A stretch of 64,000 nt of DNA from the NCBI GenBank assembly GCA_017854655.1, contig JAFMHF010000002.1:1-64000 (forward strand), in the 5' to 3' direction. This DNA comes from Puniceicoccaceae bacterium (lineage in GTDB: Bacteria; Verrucomicrobiota; Verrucomicrobiia; Opitutales; Coraliomargaritaceae). The position numbers and the translations under genes were made by a program. This document shows positions 23,864-34,166 of this stretch, piece after piece. The notes beneath the pieces were generated by a model. The model ran no database searches. It had not been told where the DNA came from and saw nothing but the letters and a program-made list of their open reading frames with translations. Positions within the stretch are counted from its first letter, which is position 1; each line of letters starts with the position of its first letter.

Positions 23864-25843
23864 TTAAATTTCGTCTTCTTTCGGGTGGAGGTGGTAGCCG
23901 CCTGGACCTTCAATTGCCCAGAGGGTGACGCCCAATGCGATGATTGCGAGTCCGCCTATTGTGACGTAGCCCATGTAGGCAACCCCTGCTTGCATCAGGC
24001 AGAGTCCCAAGCCGAGCGGTACAAATCCAAAAGATGCGATAAATGGCATCCAAGATTGGCTGGGCATATGAATGCCGTGAATACCTTCGTCGACAAAAGT
24101 AATCTTACGGTTCTCTGCACCATGCTTGTGCTCCCACAGTGCATCACGTGCTGGAATGATCGGTGTGCGAGCGAAATTGTAGCTGCGTGGCGGGGAAGTA
24201 GTGGCCCACTCGAGTGTGCGTGCATCCCATGGATCGTTACCTGCAGGTTTGCCTTTAGTCATTAGAAGAATAATATCGACCACGAATAGTAGGATTGAGA
24301 AACCAAGGATGAATGCACCGATGCTGCAGATCATATTGTAGCCCTCCCAACCGAAGCCGGAGAGGTAAGTATGTGTGCGGCGTGGCATGCCGATCAATCC
24401 GAGGAAGTGCATCGGGAAGAAAGTCACGTTCAGGCCGACCGTTGATAAGATCGCGACCCAGGTGCTGAGCTTACCTGCCCACATTTTCCCGAGGATTTTC
24501 GGTAGCCAGAAATAAAGACCACTGATGGAGGCGAGCAAGATGCCACCAATTGCCACGTAGTGGAAGTGGGCAATCACGAAGTAACTATCTTGTTGTTGTG
24601 CGTCTGCCGGTGCTGCGGAGTGCATGATCCCAGAGAATCCGCCCATCATGAACATCCAGATGAAGCCGACACTGAAAATCATCGGTGCGTCGAAGCGAAC
24701 ACGACCACCCCAGAGTGTGCCGATCCAGTTGAAGATTTTAACACCGGTTGGCACGGCGATGGCCATCGTCAGTAGCGAGAAGGCTGCTGTTGCAACTTTG
24801 CCCAAACCAGTGGTGAACATGTGGTGTGACCAAACAGCGAATCCGAGGAAGCCAATCACTGCGCCAGAGAATACCACGATCGAATAACCAAATAATGGCT
24901 TCTTCGAGAAAGTGGGGAGCACCTCGGAGACGATTCCCATTGCTGGGAGCACCAGGATGTAAACTTCCGGATGGCCGAAAATCCAGAACAAGTGCTGCCA
25001 CAAGATAGGTTGGCCGCCTTGTGCCACTTGGAAGAAACTGGTGTCGAACACTCGGTCAAACATGAGCTGTCCTAGGGCAATGGTGATTGCCGGGAATGCG
25101 AAAACGATCAGCAGGGATACGATTAGTGTCATCCAAGTGAATACTGGCAGGCGCATCATCTTCATGCCCGGAGCACGCATATTGACAATGGTTGCGATGA
25201 AATTCATCGATGCACTCAAGGATGCGATACCTAAAATTTGCAGACCCATGATCCAGAAGTCGGTGCCAACACCAGTAAATTGGCGCTCGGTCAAGGGCGC
25301 ATAGCCGAACCAACCCATACCAGGGACGAAATCGGTCATGCCAGCAGTCGGGCCAGACGCAGTGAACCAGCCGAGTTCACTAAAGGCTTGCATCAACCAA
25401 CTAAAATTTAACACCAGCGCGCCAGCGACGAATGCCCAAAGGCTGAAGCTGTTAATTCGTGGGAAGGCCACGTCGCGTGCACCGATTTGTAGTGGCACAA
25501 GGAAATTGAAGAACGCGGCATTGAGTGGCATGATCGCGAGGAAAATCATGGTGGTGCCGTGCATTGTGAACAACTGATTATAGCGCTCAGCGGAGACCAA
25601 GTCATTTTCCGGCACGATTAGCTGTGCACGAATGATCAAGGCTTCAAGGCCGCCGACCAGGAGGAAGAATAACGCCATCGCACCATACATGATGCCGATC
25701 TTTTTGTGATCTACAGTCGTGAGCCAATCGATAATCACGCTCTTACTGTGGTCAGGTCGCATTAAACCGAGATTACTTTTCTCGGGTTTGAGCGCGTGAT
25801 CGTGCGTTGCGGGTGTGGTAGGTTCTGTCAGCGTGCTGCTCAT
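23864..25843 (-). CDS. ctaD: Cytochrome c oxidase subunit I
   Basis: WLTTVDHKKIGIMYG...WQHLFWIFGHPEVYILVLPAMGIVSEVLPTFSKKPLFGY...VWSHHMFTTG...YFVIAHFHYVAIGG. Confidence 0.97.
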   Translation of the reverse strand: MSSTLTEPTTPATHDHALKPEKSNLGLMRPDHSKSVIIDWLTTVDHKKIGIMYGAMALFFLLVGGLEALIIRAQLIVPENDLVSAERYNQLFTMHGTTMIFLAIMPLNAAFFNFLVPLQIGARDVAFPRINSFSLWAFVAGALVLNFSWLMQAFSELGWFTASGPTAGMTDFVPGMGWFGYAPLTERQFTGVGTDFWIMGLQILGIASLSASMNFIATIVNMRAPGMKMMRLPVFTWMTLIVSLLIVFAFPAITIALGQLMFDRVFDTSFFQVAQGGQPILWQHLFWIFGHPEVYILVLPAMGIVSEVLPTFSKKPLFGYSIVVFSGAVIGFLGFAVWSHHMFTTGLGKVATAAFSLLTMAIAVPTGVKIFNWIGTLWGGRVRFDAPMIFSVGFIWMFMMGGFSGIMHSAAPADAQQQDSYFVIAHFHYVAIGGILLASISGLYFWLPKILGKMWAGKLSTWVAILSTVGLNVTFFPMHFLGLIGMPRRTHTYLSGFGWEGYNMICSIGAFILGFSILLFVVDIILLMTKGKPAGNDPWDARTLEWATTSPPRSYNFARTPIIPARDALWEHKHGAENRKITFVDEGIHGIHMPSQSWMPFIASFGFVPLGLGLCLMQAGVAYMGYVTIGGLAIIALGVTLWAIEGPGGYHLHPKEDEI

Positions 25844-25852
25844 GGTAGTGGT

Positions 25853-27196
25853 CTACTTGAGGGTTTGCAGGTAAAGGGAGATTTTGTGGATTTCGTCGTC
25901 AGTAAGCAGCTCGTCGAGTTCACCGATACCGCCGCCGTTGGCTTTCCACATACGGTTGCCAGGTTTGACGGTATTGGGCTCTTTGATCCACTTGAAGAAA
26001 TTCGCATACTGTTGTTCGACGTCCACTGAACCGTCTTCGGCACGATGATTGAGCCATCCTGCTGCGACGGACTGACGAGAGGCTAGCTTAGTCAAGTTTG
26101 GACCTGCTACGCCTACGGCGCGAGGGTTGCCGTTCACTGCGTGGCAAGTTGCGCATTTGCCACGAGACATAAAGAGTTGAAGGCCCTCGTTGATATCGCC
26201 TGTGAGTTTTTCTGGAGATTCATCGTTAGCTGCATACCAGTCCTCCCAAGCCATGTCGTCTGGAGCTTGGTGGCCGGTTTTGATTTCAGAGACCCATGAA
26301 GTAAAGTCGTCGTCACTGACTACGGACGCACGGAACAGCATGCGTGCATGAGAATCACCACAATACTCAGCGCACTGACCGTAGTAATAATTATGGATTT
26401 CGTCTTGCAGATACTGTGCGTAGGCGGCGCGGAGTTCTTCGTCAGAACCAGTGGCGCCAGTCTTTGCCTGCCAGTCTTCAATACTGTCGCCAGCTTGAAT
26501 CCACATTCCATTTGATCGTCCGGGGATCAGATCGACCTTACCAGCGATGCGTGGGAGCCAAAATGAGTGAATAACATCTTTGGAACGCAGCTCTAGGCGA
26601 ATAGCTTTACCAGCTGGGATGATTAACTCGTTGGCTGAAGTGATGCCGAGTTGCGGGTAGGCAAAGCCCCACCACCATTGGTATCCTTCGACGCGGATAG
26701 TTAAAGGTTGGTCTTCTTCGGCTGCGCTGAGGCCTTCGCCTTGATACCAAGCGCCGAGTTTACTTTCTTCAGTGACTGGAAAATCGTGAGTATACCAAAT
26801 CGCACGCAGTGTCGGCACAGCGACTATTACGAGGAGTAGGATCGATGCACCAATCAGACCAATTTCGATCAGCGGGTTGCCGTGGCCTTGGACGGGTAGT
26901 GGGCGATCGTCGTCTTTGCGCTCACGAAACTTGAACATGGCGACGATGTACACCGCACCGACTAGTACGAAAATGAACAAACTCACCCAGACCGTTACCA
27001 TAAAGAGGTCAAGTTGTGCCTCTGCAATCGGTCCCTTGGTGTCAAATGTTGACATGCGGGTATTCGTGTCGCAACCACCCAAGAGGGCGAGTGCGATGAG
27101 CGAGGATACGAGTGCGATGAGGCCGCGGAATGAGTGCTTCACAATTAGTGAGTGGTCAATAAGTTGGAACGAAAAACGAGAGGGTGATTCATTCAA
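25853..27196 (-). CDS. ctaC: Cytochrome c oxidase subunit II with C-terminal cytochrome c domain (caa3 type)
   Basis: CuA motif GQCAEYCGDSHARM; fused CATCH heme c site; lipobox-like LGGCD. Confidence 0.93.
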   Translation of the reverse strand: MNESPSRFSFQLIDHSLIVKHSFRGLIALVSSLIALALLGGCDTNTRMSTFDTKGPIAEAQLDLFMVTVWVSLFIFVLVGAVYIVAMFKFRERKDDDRPLPVQGHGNPLIEIGLIGASILLLVIVAVPTLRAIWYTHDFPVTEESKLGAWYQGEGLSAAEEDQPLTIRVEGYQWWWGFAYPQLGITSANELIIPAGKAIRLELRSKDVIHSFWLPRIAGKVDLIPGRSNGMWIQAGDSIEDWQAKTGATGSDEELRAAYAQYLQDEIHNYYYGQCAEYCGDSHARMLFRASVVSDDDFTSWVSEIKTGHQAPDDMAWEDWYAANDESPEKLTGDINEGLQLFMSRGKCATCHAVNGNPRAVGVAGPNLTKLASRQSVAAGWLNHRAEDGSVDVEQQYANFFKWIKEPNTVKPGNRMWKANGGGIGELDELLTDDEIHKISLYLQTLK

Positions 27197-27299
27197 GAAT
27201 CAATGCAAATTTGATAGAGGCGCGAATGCCGGCTGACAAGATAATCTTCGTATATTATAATCAATCAGAAACCCTATTGAGCCCTATTAGAAGAGGTAA

Positions 27300-27743
27300 T
27301 CAGGTAGATGCCTGAAACCATTGATAGAGAAAGCAATACACCAGTACACCAGTCACAGAGACGTAATACCAAATCGGGAAGGTCCAGCGTGCCCAAGCCC
27401 GATGTCTCTCGCGTTTACCTTTGATTGCAAGTGTCAGCGTCGTGAGTACCAGCGGCACGATTGCGATGGCCAACACGATATGCGTCACCAGCATAATGTA
27501 GTAAAACGTGCGCCATGCGCCTTCGCCGCCAAAGGGCGTATGCACGCCTTGCACTAGGTATTTGTGTAGCACATAAAACACTAGAAAAATGATGGAGACG
27601 CTGAACGCACTGATCATACAAGTGCGGTGCGCTTTTTCGCGGCCGGTCTTGATGCAGATGAAACCTGCAGTCAGTAGCACAGTTGCGCAGCCATTGAGGA
27701 GTGCGTTGACTGTCGGAAGTGTTTCAGTGAAGGTCATATTCAT
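27300..27743 (-). CDS. DUF420 family membrane protein
   Basis: LPTVNALLNGCATVLLTAGFICIKTGREKAHRTCMISAFSVS...HTPFGGEGAWRTFYYIMLVTHIVLAI, DUF420-type. Confidence 0.8.
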   Translation of the reverse strand: MNMTFTETLPTVNALLNGCATVLLTAGFICIKTGREKAHRTCMISAFSVSIIFLVFYVLHKYLVQGVHTPFGGEGAWRTFYYIMLVTHIVLAIAIVPLVLTTLTLAIKGKRERHRAWARWTFPIWYYVSVTGVLVYCFLYQWFQAST

Positions 27744-27772
27744 TAACGATTCGCCATTGCTCTAAGCCTAGC

Positions 27773-28696
27773 TTAGAGCAACCAGAGATCTAGCACCAAT
27801 GGCAGAAGTAGGGCAGGCAAGTAAAAGATCGAGGCAAAGAAGAGCTTGCGAGCGGCCGTGTCGCGTTGATCGACGTTGAGGAATGCGATCGCTGGGCGCA
27901 GGTAATAGATGCCGGCCACAATGGCGATCACTCCATAGATCCATGTCGCGTAGCCCAATAGCACGGGCAGTAAAGTGCAGACGATCAGGGCTAGGCAGAA
28001 GACGAACGATTGAACTGCAACTTTGCGGCCAGTGTCGTCAGCATTCGATAGCATCACAAAGCCGCCCTGCGCGTAGTCTTTACGGTGCGTCCATGCGATC
28101 GCGAAAAAGTGCGGCATCTGCCAGAGAAACAAAATCGCAAACAAGATCCAGCCGAGCGTCGTGATCTGACCTTCCGCAGCGGCCCAGCCTATGAGTGGCG
28201 GTAGTGCGCCAGGGATCGCTCCGACTAAAGTGTTCCAAGTCGTGAAGCGCTTTAGCGGCGTATACAGTAACACATAGGAGGCGATTGTCACCGCGGTCAA
28301 TGTGCCAGCCAGTAGATTCGCCCCTTTGTAGAGTAGTAAGCAGCCGAGAATGCTTAGCCCCATCCCGTAAATAAATGCGTGTATCGGTGCGATGCGTCCT
28401 GCTGGGATCGCACGGTCCTTGGTACGTACCATTTTAGCGTCGGCTTCGCGCTCCAGCCACTGATTGAGCACTGCTGCCCCACCAGCCGCCAGCGAAGTGC
28501 CGATGAGCAGGCTGAACAGCACACTGAAGTCACGTGTCGGATCAGCGGACAAATAGCCAGCCACTGCGGTGACCACTGACATGAAGCTCAAGCGCGGTTT
28601 AGTCAGCTCATAAAAGTCTTCGACGCGAGCGCGCAACGAAATCTCCGATTCTGCAGCACCGGTGAGAGGAGAGGATTCTGTAGTTTGATGACTCAA
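27773..28696 (-). CDS. ctaB: Protoheme IX farnesyltransferase (heme O synthase)
   Basis: YELTKPRLSFMSVVTAVAGYL...NQWLEREADAKMVRTKDRAIPAGRI; ORF extends to 28963 overlapping ctaA, so a TTG start at 28696 (MSHQTTESS) is proposed. Confidence 0.88.
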   Translation of the reverse strand: MSHQTTESSPLTGAAESEISLRARVEDFYELTKPRLSFMSVVTAVAGYLSADPTRDFSVLFSLLIGTSLAAGGAAVLNQWLEREADAKMVRTKDRAIPAGRIAPIHAFIYGMGLSILGCLLLYKGANLLAGTLTAVTIASYVLLYTPLKRFTTWNTLVGAIPGALPPLIGWAAAEGQITTLGWILFAILFLWQMPHFFAIAWTHRKDYAQGGFVMLSNADDTGRKVAVQSFVFCLALIVCTLLPVLLGYATWIYGVIAIVAGIYYLRPAIAFLNVDQRDTAARKLFFASIFYLPALLLPLVLDLWLL

Positions 28697-28743
28697 CTGG
28701 TACGTCAGCGATAGAGTGGTGTGTTTGTGTGAATTGAAGCTGA

Positions 28744-29727
28744 CTAGATAATGGGCTTCGGAACCACGGAGCGATGAGCTAGAAAAGTTAAGCCCCACGT
28801 GCTGGCAAGTAGAAAAGCACCGACGAGGTGATGAATCGTTGCGACATAAGGATTTCTTACAGTCCAGATAGTCAGGGCGCCGAGATAAACCTGCACAAAG
28901 AGAAGACCTATCACAGTCAGAATCCCGAAGATTAGAGCCTTTCGCGTGTTCGGATTTGCCCACAGCTTACTTAAATAAATTAGTAGGAAAAGCGTCACGA
29001 TGACTGCACCAACACGGTGAGCGAAGTGGATGCTCACATCGAAATTCCAATAGCCGGGTAATAAGCTCCCTGGGCGGGCCATCGGGAATTGGGCGATCGC
29101 TAGACCAGCTTCCGCCTGGCGCATGATTGCTCCGATTAAAATTTGTAGAAAGATTGCGATGGTACTGGCGATTCCCCAGCGTTTTAGTGAAGCAGGTACG
29201 GGGCGAACAAATCCGCTCTGGCGCTCGATCCAAGCTCTCGAACTGCCAAGTGTCAGTGCGATCAGAATCCCGAGCACGATCATGGCGCCACAGGCGTGGA
29301 TCACTGCGAAGCTTTGAGCAACCAGATTGTGCTCCGCCATTGTGTTAAGGGTATCGAAGCGCACGCGGGCTCCACCCAAAACTCCTTGCAAAACGACAAC
29401 GAGCACTAACACGCGGGCTAGTTGGCGCATCCATGCACGTTCTTCCCGCAGCCATATTAGCAGCAGAAGGCCGAGGGAGAGGAAGCCTATAATCATGCCG
29501 AGCAGGCGATGGCTGTGCTCCGCAAGCATATCGGATTGAATCGTCCAATCTTGCGGGTTCAGGGAGCCATTTGACAGCGGCCAGTCCAAAAAAGCCATGC
29601 CCGCACGAATACTGGTCGTAAAGCCGCCTGCGAATAGCAGCGGCGTGATCCAGCAAAGTGCGAAGACGCAGAAAGCAAAGAGCCAAGGTTGATACTCGGC
29701 AGTGCGTTTAAATGTTAAGGCGTTCAT
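28744..29727 (-). CDS. ctaA: Heme A synthase
   Basis: Multi-TM COX15/CtaA-like ORF (LAEHSHRLLGMIIGFLSLGLL...IHFAHRVGAVIVTLFLL...IHHLVGAFLLAS) adjacent to ctaB. Confidence 0.88.
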   Translation of the reverse strand: MNALTFKRTAEYQPWLFAFCVFALCWITPLLFAGGFTTSIRAGMAFLDWPLSNGSLNPQDWTIQSDMLAEHSHRLLGMIIGFLSLGLLLLIWLREERAWMRQLARVLVLVVVLQGVLGGARVRFDTLNTMAEHNLVAQSFAVIHACGAMIVLGILIALTLGSSRAWIERQSGFVRPVPASLKRWGIASTIAIFLQILIGAIMRQAEAGLAIAQFPMARPGSLLPGYWNFDVSIHFAHRVGAVIVTLFLLIYLSKLWANPNTRKALIFGILTVIGLLFVQVYLGALTIWTVRNPYVATIHHLVGAFLLASTWGLTFLAHRSVVPKPII

Positions 29728-29979
29728 GGTCGGGGCAGACTGTGCGCACTTCGAAGTCGGGATCAAGCGGAAGATATAGTAAATTCGGTTGCGTGGATTG
29801 GGTTATGTACGTTAGTTTTAAGCTGAATTCACTTAGTTGCTATTTGTTATAAAACCAACTCCCCAAAGGGTATTTTGTTATTTGCCGTATTCTCACATCC
29901 CGAAACACGTACCCCGCTCTGCTCCGAATTATTTAATTTGAAATCTATGTTTCAGGCAACGACACTATTCGCTTAACTT

Positions 29980-30450
29980 ATGAACAAGACTTTATTTTTT
30001 AATACCTTAATTGATACTCTACGTAAGGAAGCATTGCATGCTGTCAAAGCCTCGCAAGATGCCGCCGAATACGCGACCAGCGAAGAATCTCGTGCAGAAT
30101 CACAATGGGATACGCAAGGCCTGGAAGCGTCCTATCTTGCCGCTGGTCAGGCTGGGCAAGCGAAACAGTGGGCCGATGCAGTCGAAGAGCTTCAGTCGGA
30201 ACGCGAAGATTTGCTCAAAACAAATACTGATGTCTCGCTCGGGGCATTGTTTAAGTGCGACTTCGACGGATCTGAAGAGGTGTTCTTCTTTGCTGGTGTG
30301 GCTGGTGGCCAGGTGATCTCAATGGATCATATTGAGGTTACAGTGATCACAGCGCAATCGCCGTTGGCGGGGCGTTTGCGAGGTCATAAAGTCGGCGATA
30401 CCTTTGCGCTACCAAATGCTAAGTTCGGCGAGATCCTGGCGATCGAGTAA
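29980..30450 (+). CDS. GreA/GreB-like elongation factor family protein
   Basis: C-terminal VITAQSPLAGRLRGHKVGDTFALPNAKFGEILAIE matches the Gre C-terminal (FKBP-like) domain. Confidence 0.65.
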   Translation: MNKTLFFNTLIDTLRKEALHAVKASQDAAEYATSEESRAESQWDTQGLEASYLAAGQAGQAKQWADAVEELQSEREDLLKTNTDVSLGALFKCDFDGSEEVFFFAGVAGGQVISMDHIEVTVITAQSPLAGRLRGHKVGDTFALPNAKFGEILAIE

Positions 30451-30639
30451 ATTAGAGCCTAGTGCTTGCGGCCGCTTAGTTTGTCGTGATGTGAGGCGCA
30501 CTCGCATCTTAGGTATCCGTCTTTAGTGCACTTCGCCGAGATCAGCTGTTCCGAGGCACCGCGTGTTAATCGCATGTTTGCGAATAAATCGGGCTATGGC
30601 AGGCCCTAGCTCACTAATATTATGATGTGAATCCACTCA

Positions 30640-31524
30640 CTAGTTGATTCGATGCTCTAGGTCGCCGATCAAGTCTAGCAAGAAGGCGTTGTTTCCGCCC
30701 AGTGCCTCGGCTGCTTCGAGGGCCTCGGCGGTGTGTTTTTTTGCTTCGCGGTAAGCACCGTCGATGCCATGCAGTGCAACGTAAGTGCTCTTGTCGCTGG
30801 CGCTGTCGTTGCCAACTGGCTTGCCGAGCTCTTTGGCATTCGAAGTAGCGTCCAGTATGTCATCGACGATTTGAAAGGTCAGGCCGAGGTGGTAACCCAC
30901 CGCTTCGATCTGCTGCAGCTGCTCTGCTGAGGGGCCGCAAAAACGCAACCCCATCGTTAATGCGGCAGTGAGTAGCGCGCCGGTTTTGTTTTCGTGAATG
31001 TAGCGCAGTGTTTCGGCATCGATTGGTTTACCTTCGTTGTCGATGTCTTCCATTTGTCCTCCGATCAAGTGTTCGCTGCTACTGGCGGTGGCGAGGTCGT
31101 GGACGAGTCCAATGGCGAGGCTCGGTTGTTGGGTGTAGCTCCGCGCCAGTAGCTGAAAGGCGTAGGTCAGTAGGGAGTCGCCGGCCAGCACTGCGGTGGC
31201 TTCGTCAAACTGTATGTGGCAGGAGGGGCGTCCACGACGGAGATCACTATCGTCGATTGAGGGCAGATCGTCATGAATGAGTGTGTAGGTGTGTAGGCAC
31301 TCGATGGCAACTGCTGCTGCGAGTGGATCGGCTTGCGAAGGAAATAGTTCACTTGCCGCGATCACCAGCACAGGGCGAATGCGTTTGCCGCCAGCCTCCA
31401 TAGAGTAGCGCACTGCTGCGTGTAACCGCTCGGGGCGGGTCGATGCGGTGGGAAGCAGTTGCTCAATACCGCGTTCCACTCGTTTTTGATAGGTTGCCAA
31501 TTTTTCTTTTAATGCCTGATTCAC
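30640..31524 (-). CDS. Polyprenyl (farnesyl/geranylgeranyl) diphosphate synthase
   Basis: YSMEAGGKRIRPVLVIAASELF...LIHDDLPSIDDSDLRRGRPSCH...GLTFQIVDDILD. Confidence 0.92.
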   Translation of the reverse strand: MNQALKEKLATYQKRVERGIEQLLPTASTRPERLHAAVRYSMEAGGKRIRPVLVIAASELFPSQADPLAAAVAIECLHTYTLIHDDLPSIDDSDLRRGRPSCHIQFDEATAVLAGDSLLTYAFQLLARSYTQQPSLAIGLVHDLATASSSEHLIGGQMEDIDNEGKPIDAETLRYIHENKTGALLTAALTMGLRFCGPSAEQLQQIEAVGYHLGLTFQIVDDILDATSNAKELGKPVGNDSASDKSTYVALHGIDGAYREAKKHTAEALEAAEALGGNNAFLLDLIGDLEHRIN

Positions 31525-31549
31525 TCAGTTACCTTGACTGAAACTAGCT

Positions 31550-32146
31550 ATGAAGGAAAAGCCCATATTTGAAGAAGTTTTCGCCCAGCTGATCCATCAG
31601 CCGCATTTGGGCCGCAAATTATTAATTGGCAGTGCGCTGTCTTTTATACCGATCGTGAATCTCTTTGCGTTTGGTTATTTGTATCGTTTTGCCGCGCAGT
31701 TGCGGCGCACGGGCCAGCTGAGCCTGCCGGAATGGACTGATTGGGCCGGCTTGTTTGCGGATGGGTTGAAATTCGCAGTCGTGTGGTTGGCCTACTGGTT
31801 GCTGCCCTTAATTGTCGGAATGTTCATCGCGACTGGGTTCTGTGCGCTTGGGCTCGGTGCGTTGGCATACATATTCATGGCTTCGGTGTTTTTAGCCGCA
31901 TCGGTGCTATTTTGCGCTGCGCTGTATCGTCTGCAGATGCGTTCCAACTACAGAGATTTGTTGGATGTGATGTTAATTGCCCGGATGAGTTACATGCAGG
32001 CTGTCGAGTTCATTCTGCCGGTGCTTGTTTTTGCTGGGATCTGTGCATTCGCTCTGCCGCTTTATGGTTTCGCCTTTTTTGCTGGATTTCTGTTGTTAGT
32101 GACTCAGACCAGCCTGTGTTACCGATCGCTTGAATCGGGAAAGTAA
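31550..32146 (+). CDS. DUF4013-like multi-TM membrane protein
   Basis: LLIGSALSFIPIVNLFAFGYLYRFAAQLRRTGQLSLPEWTDWAGLFADGLKF, typical DUF4013 N-terminus. Confidence 0.65.
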   Translation: MKEKPIFEEVFAQLIHQPHLGRKLLIGSALSFIPIVNLFAFGYLYRFAAQLRRTGQLSLPEWTDWAGLFADGLKFAVVWLAYWLLPLIVGMFIATGFCALGLGALAYIFMASVFLAASVLFCAALYRLQMRSNYRDLLDVMLIARMSYMQAVEFILPVLVFAGICAFALPLYGFAFFAGFLLLVTQTSLCYRSLESGK

Positions 32147-32166
32147 CTTTTAAGCACCTTAATATT

Positions 32167-32871
32167 ATGTCTGCTGCCAAAACTCCCAAAGAAGAAGGTC
32201 CCACTTTAGCTGGTATTTCCGTTTCTGCTGTCTTGCTGGCACTCGTCGGTGCCCTGTTAGGGTTTCTATACTTAGCTTCGGTGCCTCCGACATCCTTTAA
32301 ATCTGTGGCAGACCTAAATGCCTATCTGGAAAAAAACCCTGAGCTGAAGTTGTTGGATGTATCTCATTTCGAAGGCCCAGTATCGAGAAGTCGCAGTTGG
32401 GAGCAAAAACGTGAGGTCTTACTGAATGGCAGTGCTACCACGGTCGAACTGACTGCGGGAGAGATCAATGCGTGGATGTCAGCTAAATTTCGTCAGCCCA
32501 GCGCAGCATCAGCAGCTGCGGATGAGACTGGTATTGTGATTCAGCCAGGGGTGCCGAACTTTTTTATCGATGCCTCTGCAGGAGTTTTTTTCAACTTGCC
32601 GACAGAGGTCTCGATCTATGGCAGCACACATGAGCGCATGATGATTGCACAAGGGCATTTTTCTGCGGGCCCAGAGGTGCAGTTTCAAATCAGTGCGCTG
32701 CGTGTGAATAATGCTGCGATCCCAGTAATTGCAGGGCTGGGTAAACAGTTGGTTCAGGTATTGTTGCAGGCCTATTCGGAGACTGATGAATTTGTCGCCT
32801 GCCAAAAAGCATGGGGAAAAGTTGAGTCTGTCGAACTGGTGGGAGACACGATGCGCTTGAAGCTTCGCTAA
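32167..32871 (+). CDS. Hypothetical membrane-anchored protein
   Basis: ORF with single N-terminal TM, no recognisable family. Confidence 0.6.
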   Translation: MSAAKTPKEEGPTLAGISVSAVLLALVGALLGFLYLASVPPTSFKSVADLNAYLEKNPELKLLDVSHFEGPVSRSRSWEQKREVLLNGSATTVELTAGEINAWMSAKFRQPSAASAAADETGIVIQPGVPNFFIDASAGVFFNLPTEVSIYGSTHERMMIAQGHFSAGPEVQFQISALRVNNAAIPVIAGLGKQLVQVLLQAYSETDEFVACQKAWGKVESVELVGDTMRLKLR

Positions 32872-34031
32872 TGAAATCGTGCACTGGTTTCCAGTTCTTG
32901 CTTTGTCTCGTTCTCGGTTTTCTGCCTCGCTTCGGTGTGGCGCAACCTAGCGAGAGCTTGGACTTTGTCGAGGGTCGCTATTTCGAGGTGGTAGGCACCG
33001 ACAATCGCTCCGTGTCCTTTGTTAATACGCTTGGTGAGCATATCGTCGAACTATGTGCGAGTTACTTGCAGGTGGGCAGCCATGAATTCCCTCAGCGCAT
33101 CTTCGTAGCGCTACGCCCCGAAGAGCACGTCGAGTTTGATGGTGATTATCAAATAAATACTAGGGCGAGGGGGCAGGTCAGCCTGGATTTTCGATGGGAG
33201 TCCGCGCTCAACTTGGAGACAGTATGCCGCGCGCTGACCGAGGCCTATATTGTGCGCTATGCGAATTTTAACTATGGTCCTGAGGCGAGTGAGCGCATCC
33301 GTTATTGGGTGATGTCTGCGCTCGGCTCGCAGAGTTATTTGAGCTTACGGCCTGCGCAGCAGGGCCAGTATATTCAGGAGGCGCGGCAGGCAGGATTATT
33401 AAAGATCACTTCACTACTTTCATTGGAATGGGGGGTCGGTCGCGAGGGCGAATTGTCTCCGCGGCAAGGCTATTGGGTGCTGTATGCAATGCGTCAGCGC
33501 GGTATACTGCGATCTGATATCGGTGCATTACTAGATCGAGCGGTGGCGGGGCAGGACGTGTCCGATGCACTTGAAGTGGCGATTCAACCGACCGATGTCG
33601 ACCAACAACCAAGCACTTTGGATATATGGTGGCAGCGCCAGATGGTCCAGTATTTATCTCAGGATACTGAGTACTACGAGAGCCTGGATGCGTCGCGGGT
33701 GTGGATTGCAGAGTTGGCCAATTTCGATACCTATCGTGCCTCAGGTGGTGACTTGAAAACCCTTATGGGCTTGTGGGAGCAGCGTGATAATCAGAGCTTG
33801 CGCGCTATCCTTACGGCTCGCCGTGAGATTATTGCCCTACGCCTTGAGCGCGTGAACCCCGCCTATTTTAATTCTGCTCAGTCCTTAGGCGCTCTCTACG
33901 AGACCGCACTTGAATCATATCGTCGATTTGAGTTTATCCATGCTTTCACCACTTATCTCAGCGATTGGGAAGATACTAAGCGGCTGCACGATATGACAGA
34001 TGAGCTGCTGGATGCACCATTGAGCGAGTAG
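32871..34031 (+). CDS. Hypothetical secreted protein
   Basis: Signal peptide MKSCTGFQFLLCLVLGFLPRFGVAQ; ATG overlaps previous stop. Confidence 0.6.
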   Translation: MKSCTGFQFLLCLVLGFLPRFGVAQPSESLDFVEGRYFEVVGTDNRSVSFVNTLGEHIVELCASYLQVGSHEFPQRIFVALRPEEHVEFDGDYQINTRARGQVSLDFRWESALNLETVCRALTEAYIVRYANFNYGPEASERIRYWVMSALGSQSYLSLRPAQQGQYIQEARQAGLLKITSLLSLEWGVGREGELSPRQGYWVLYAMRQRGILRSDIGALLDRAVAGQDVSDALEVAIQPTDVDQQPSTLDIWWQRQMVQYLSQDTEYYESLDASRVWIAELANFDTYRASGGDLKTLMGLWEQRDNQSLRAILTARREIIALRLERVNPAYFNSAQSLGALYETALESYRRFEFIHAFTTYLSDWEDTKRLHDMTDELLDAPLSE

Positions 34032-34166
34032 TGGACTGCGTGGCGCAGATACGGCTTCGCACTACCGTGATCTCTCTGTCCTGCCTAGATTTTTTTGTCA
34101 GATTTAAGCGCTTCTTGGGCGGTCTTTTTTCAGATCGTTTGCCCAGGACAGGTTAAGAATTATCAC

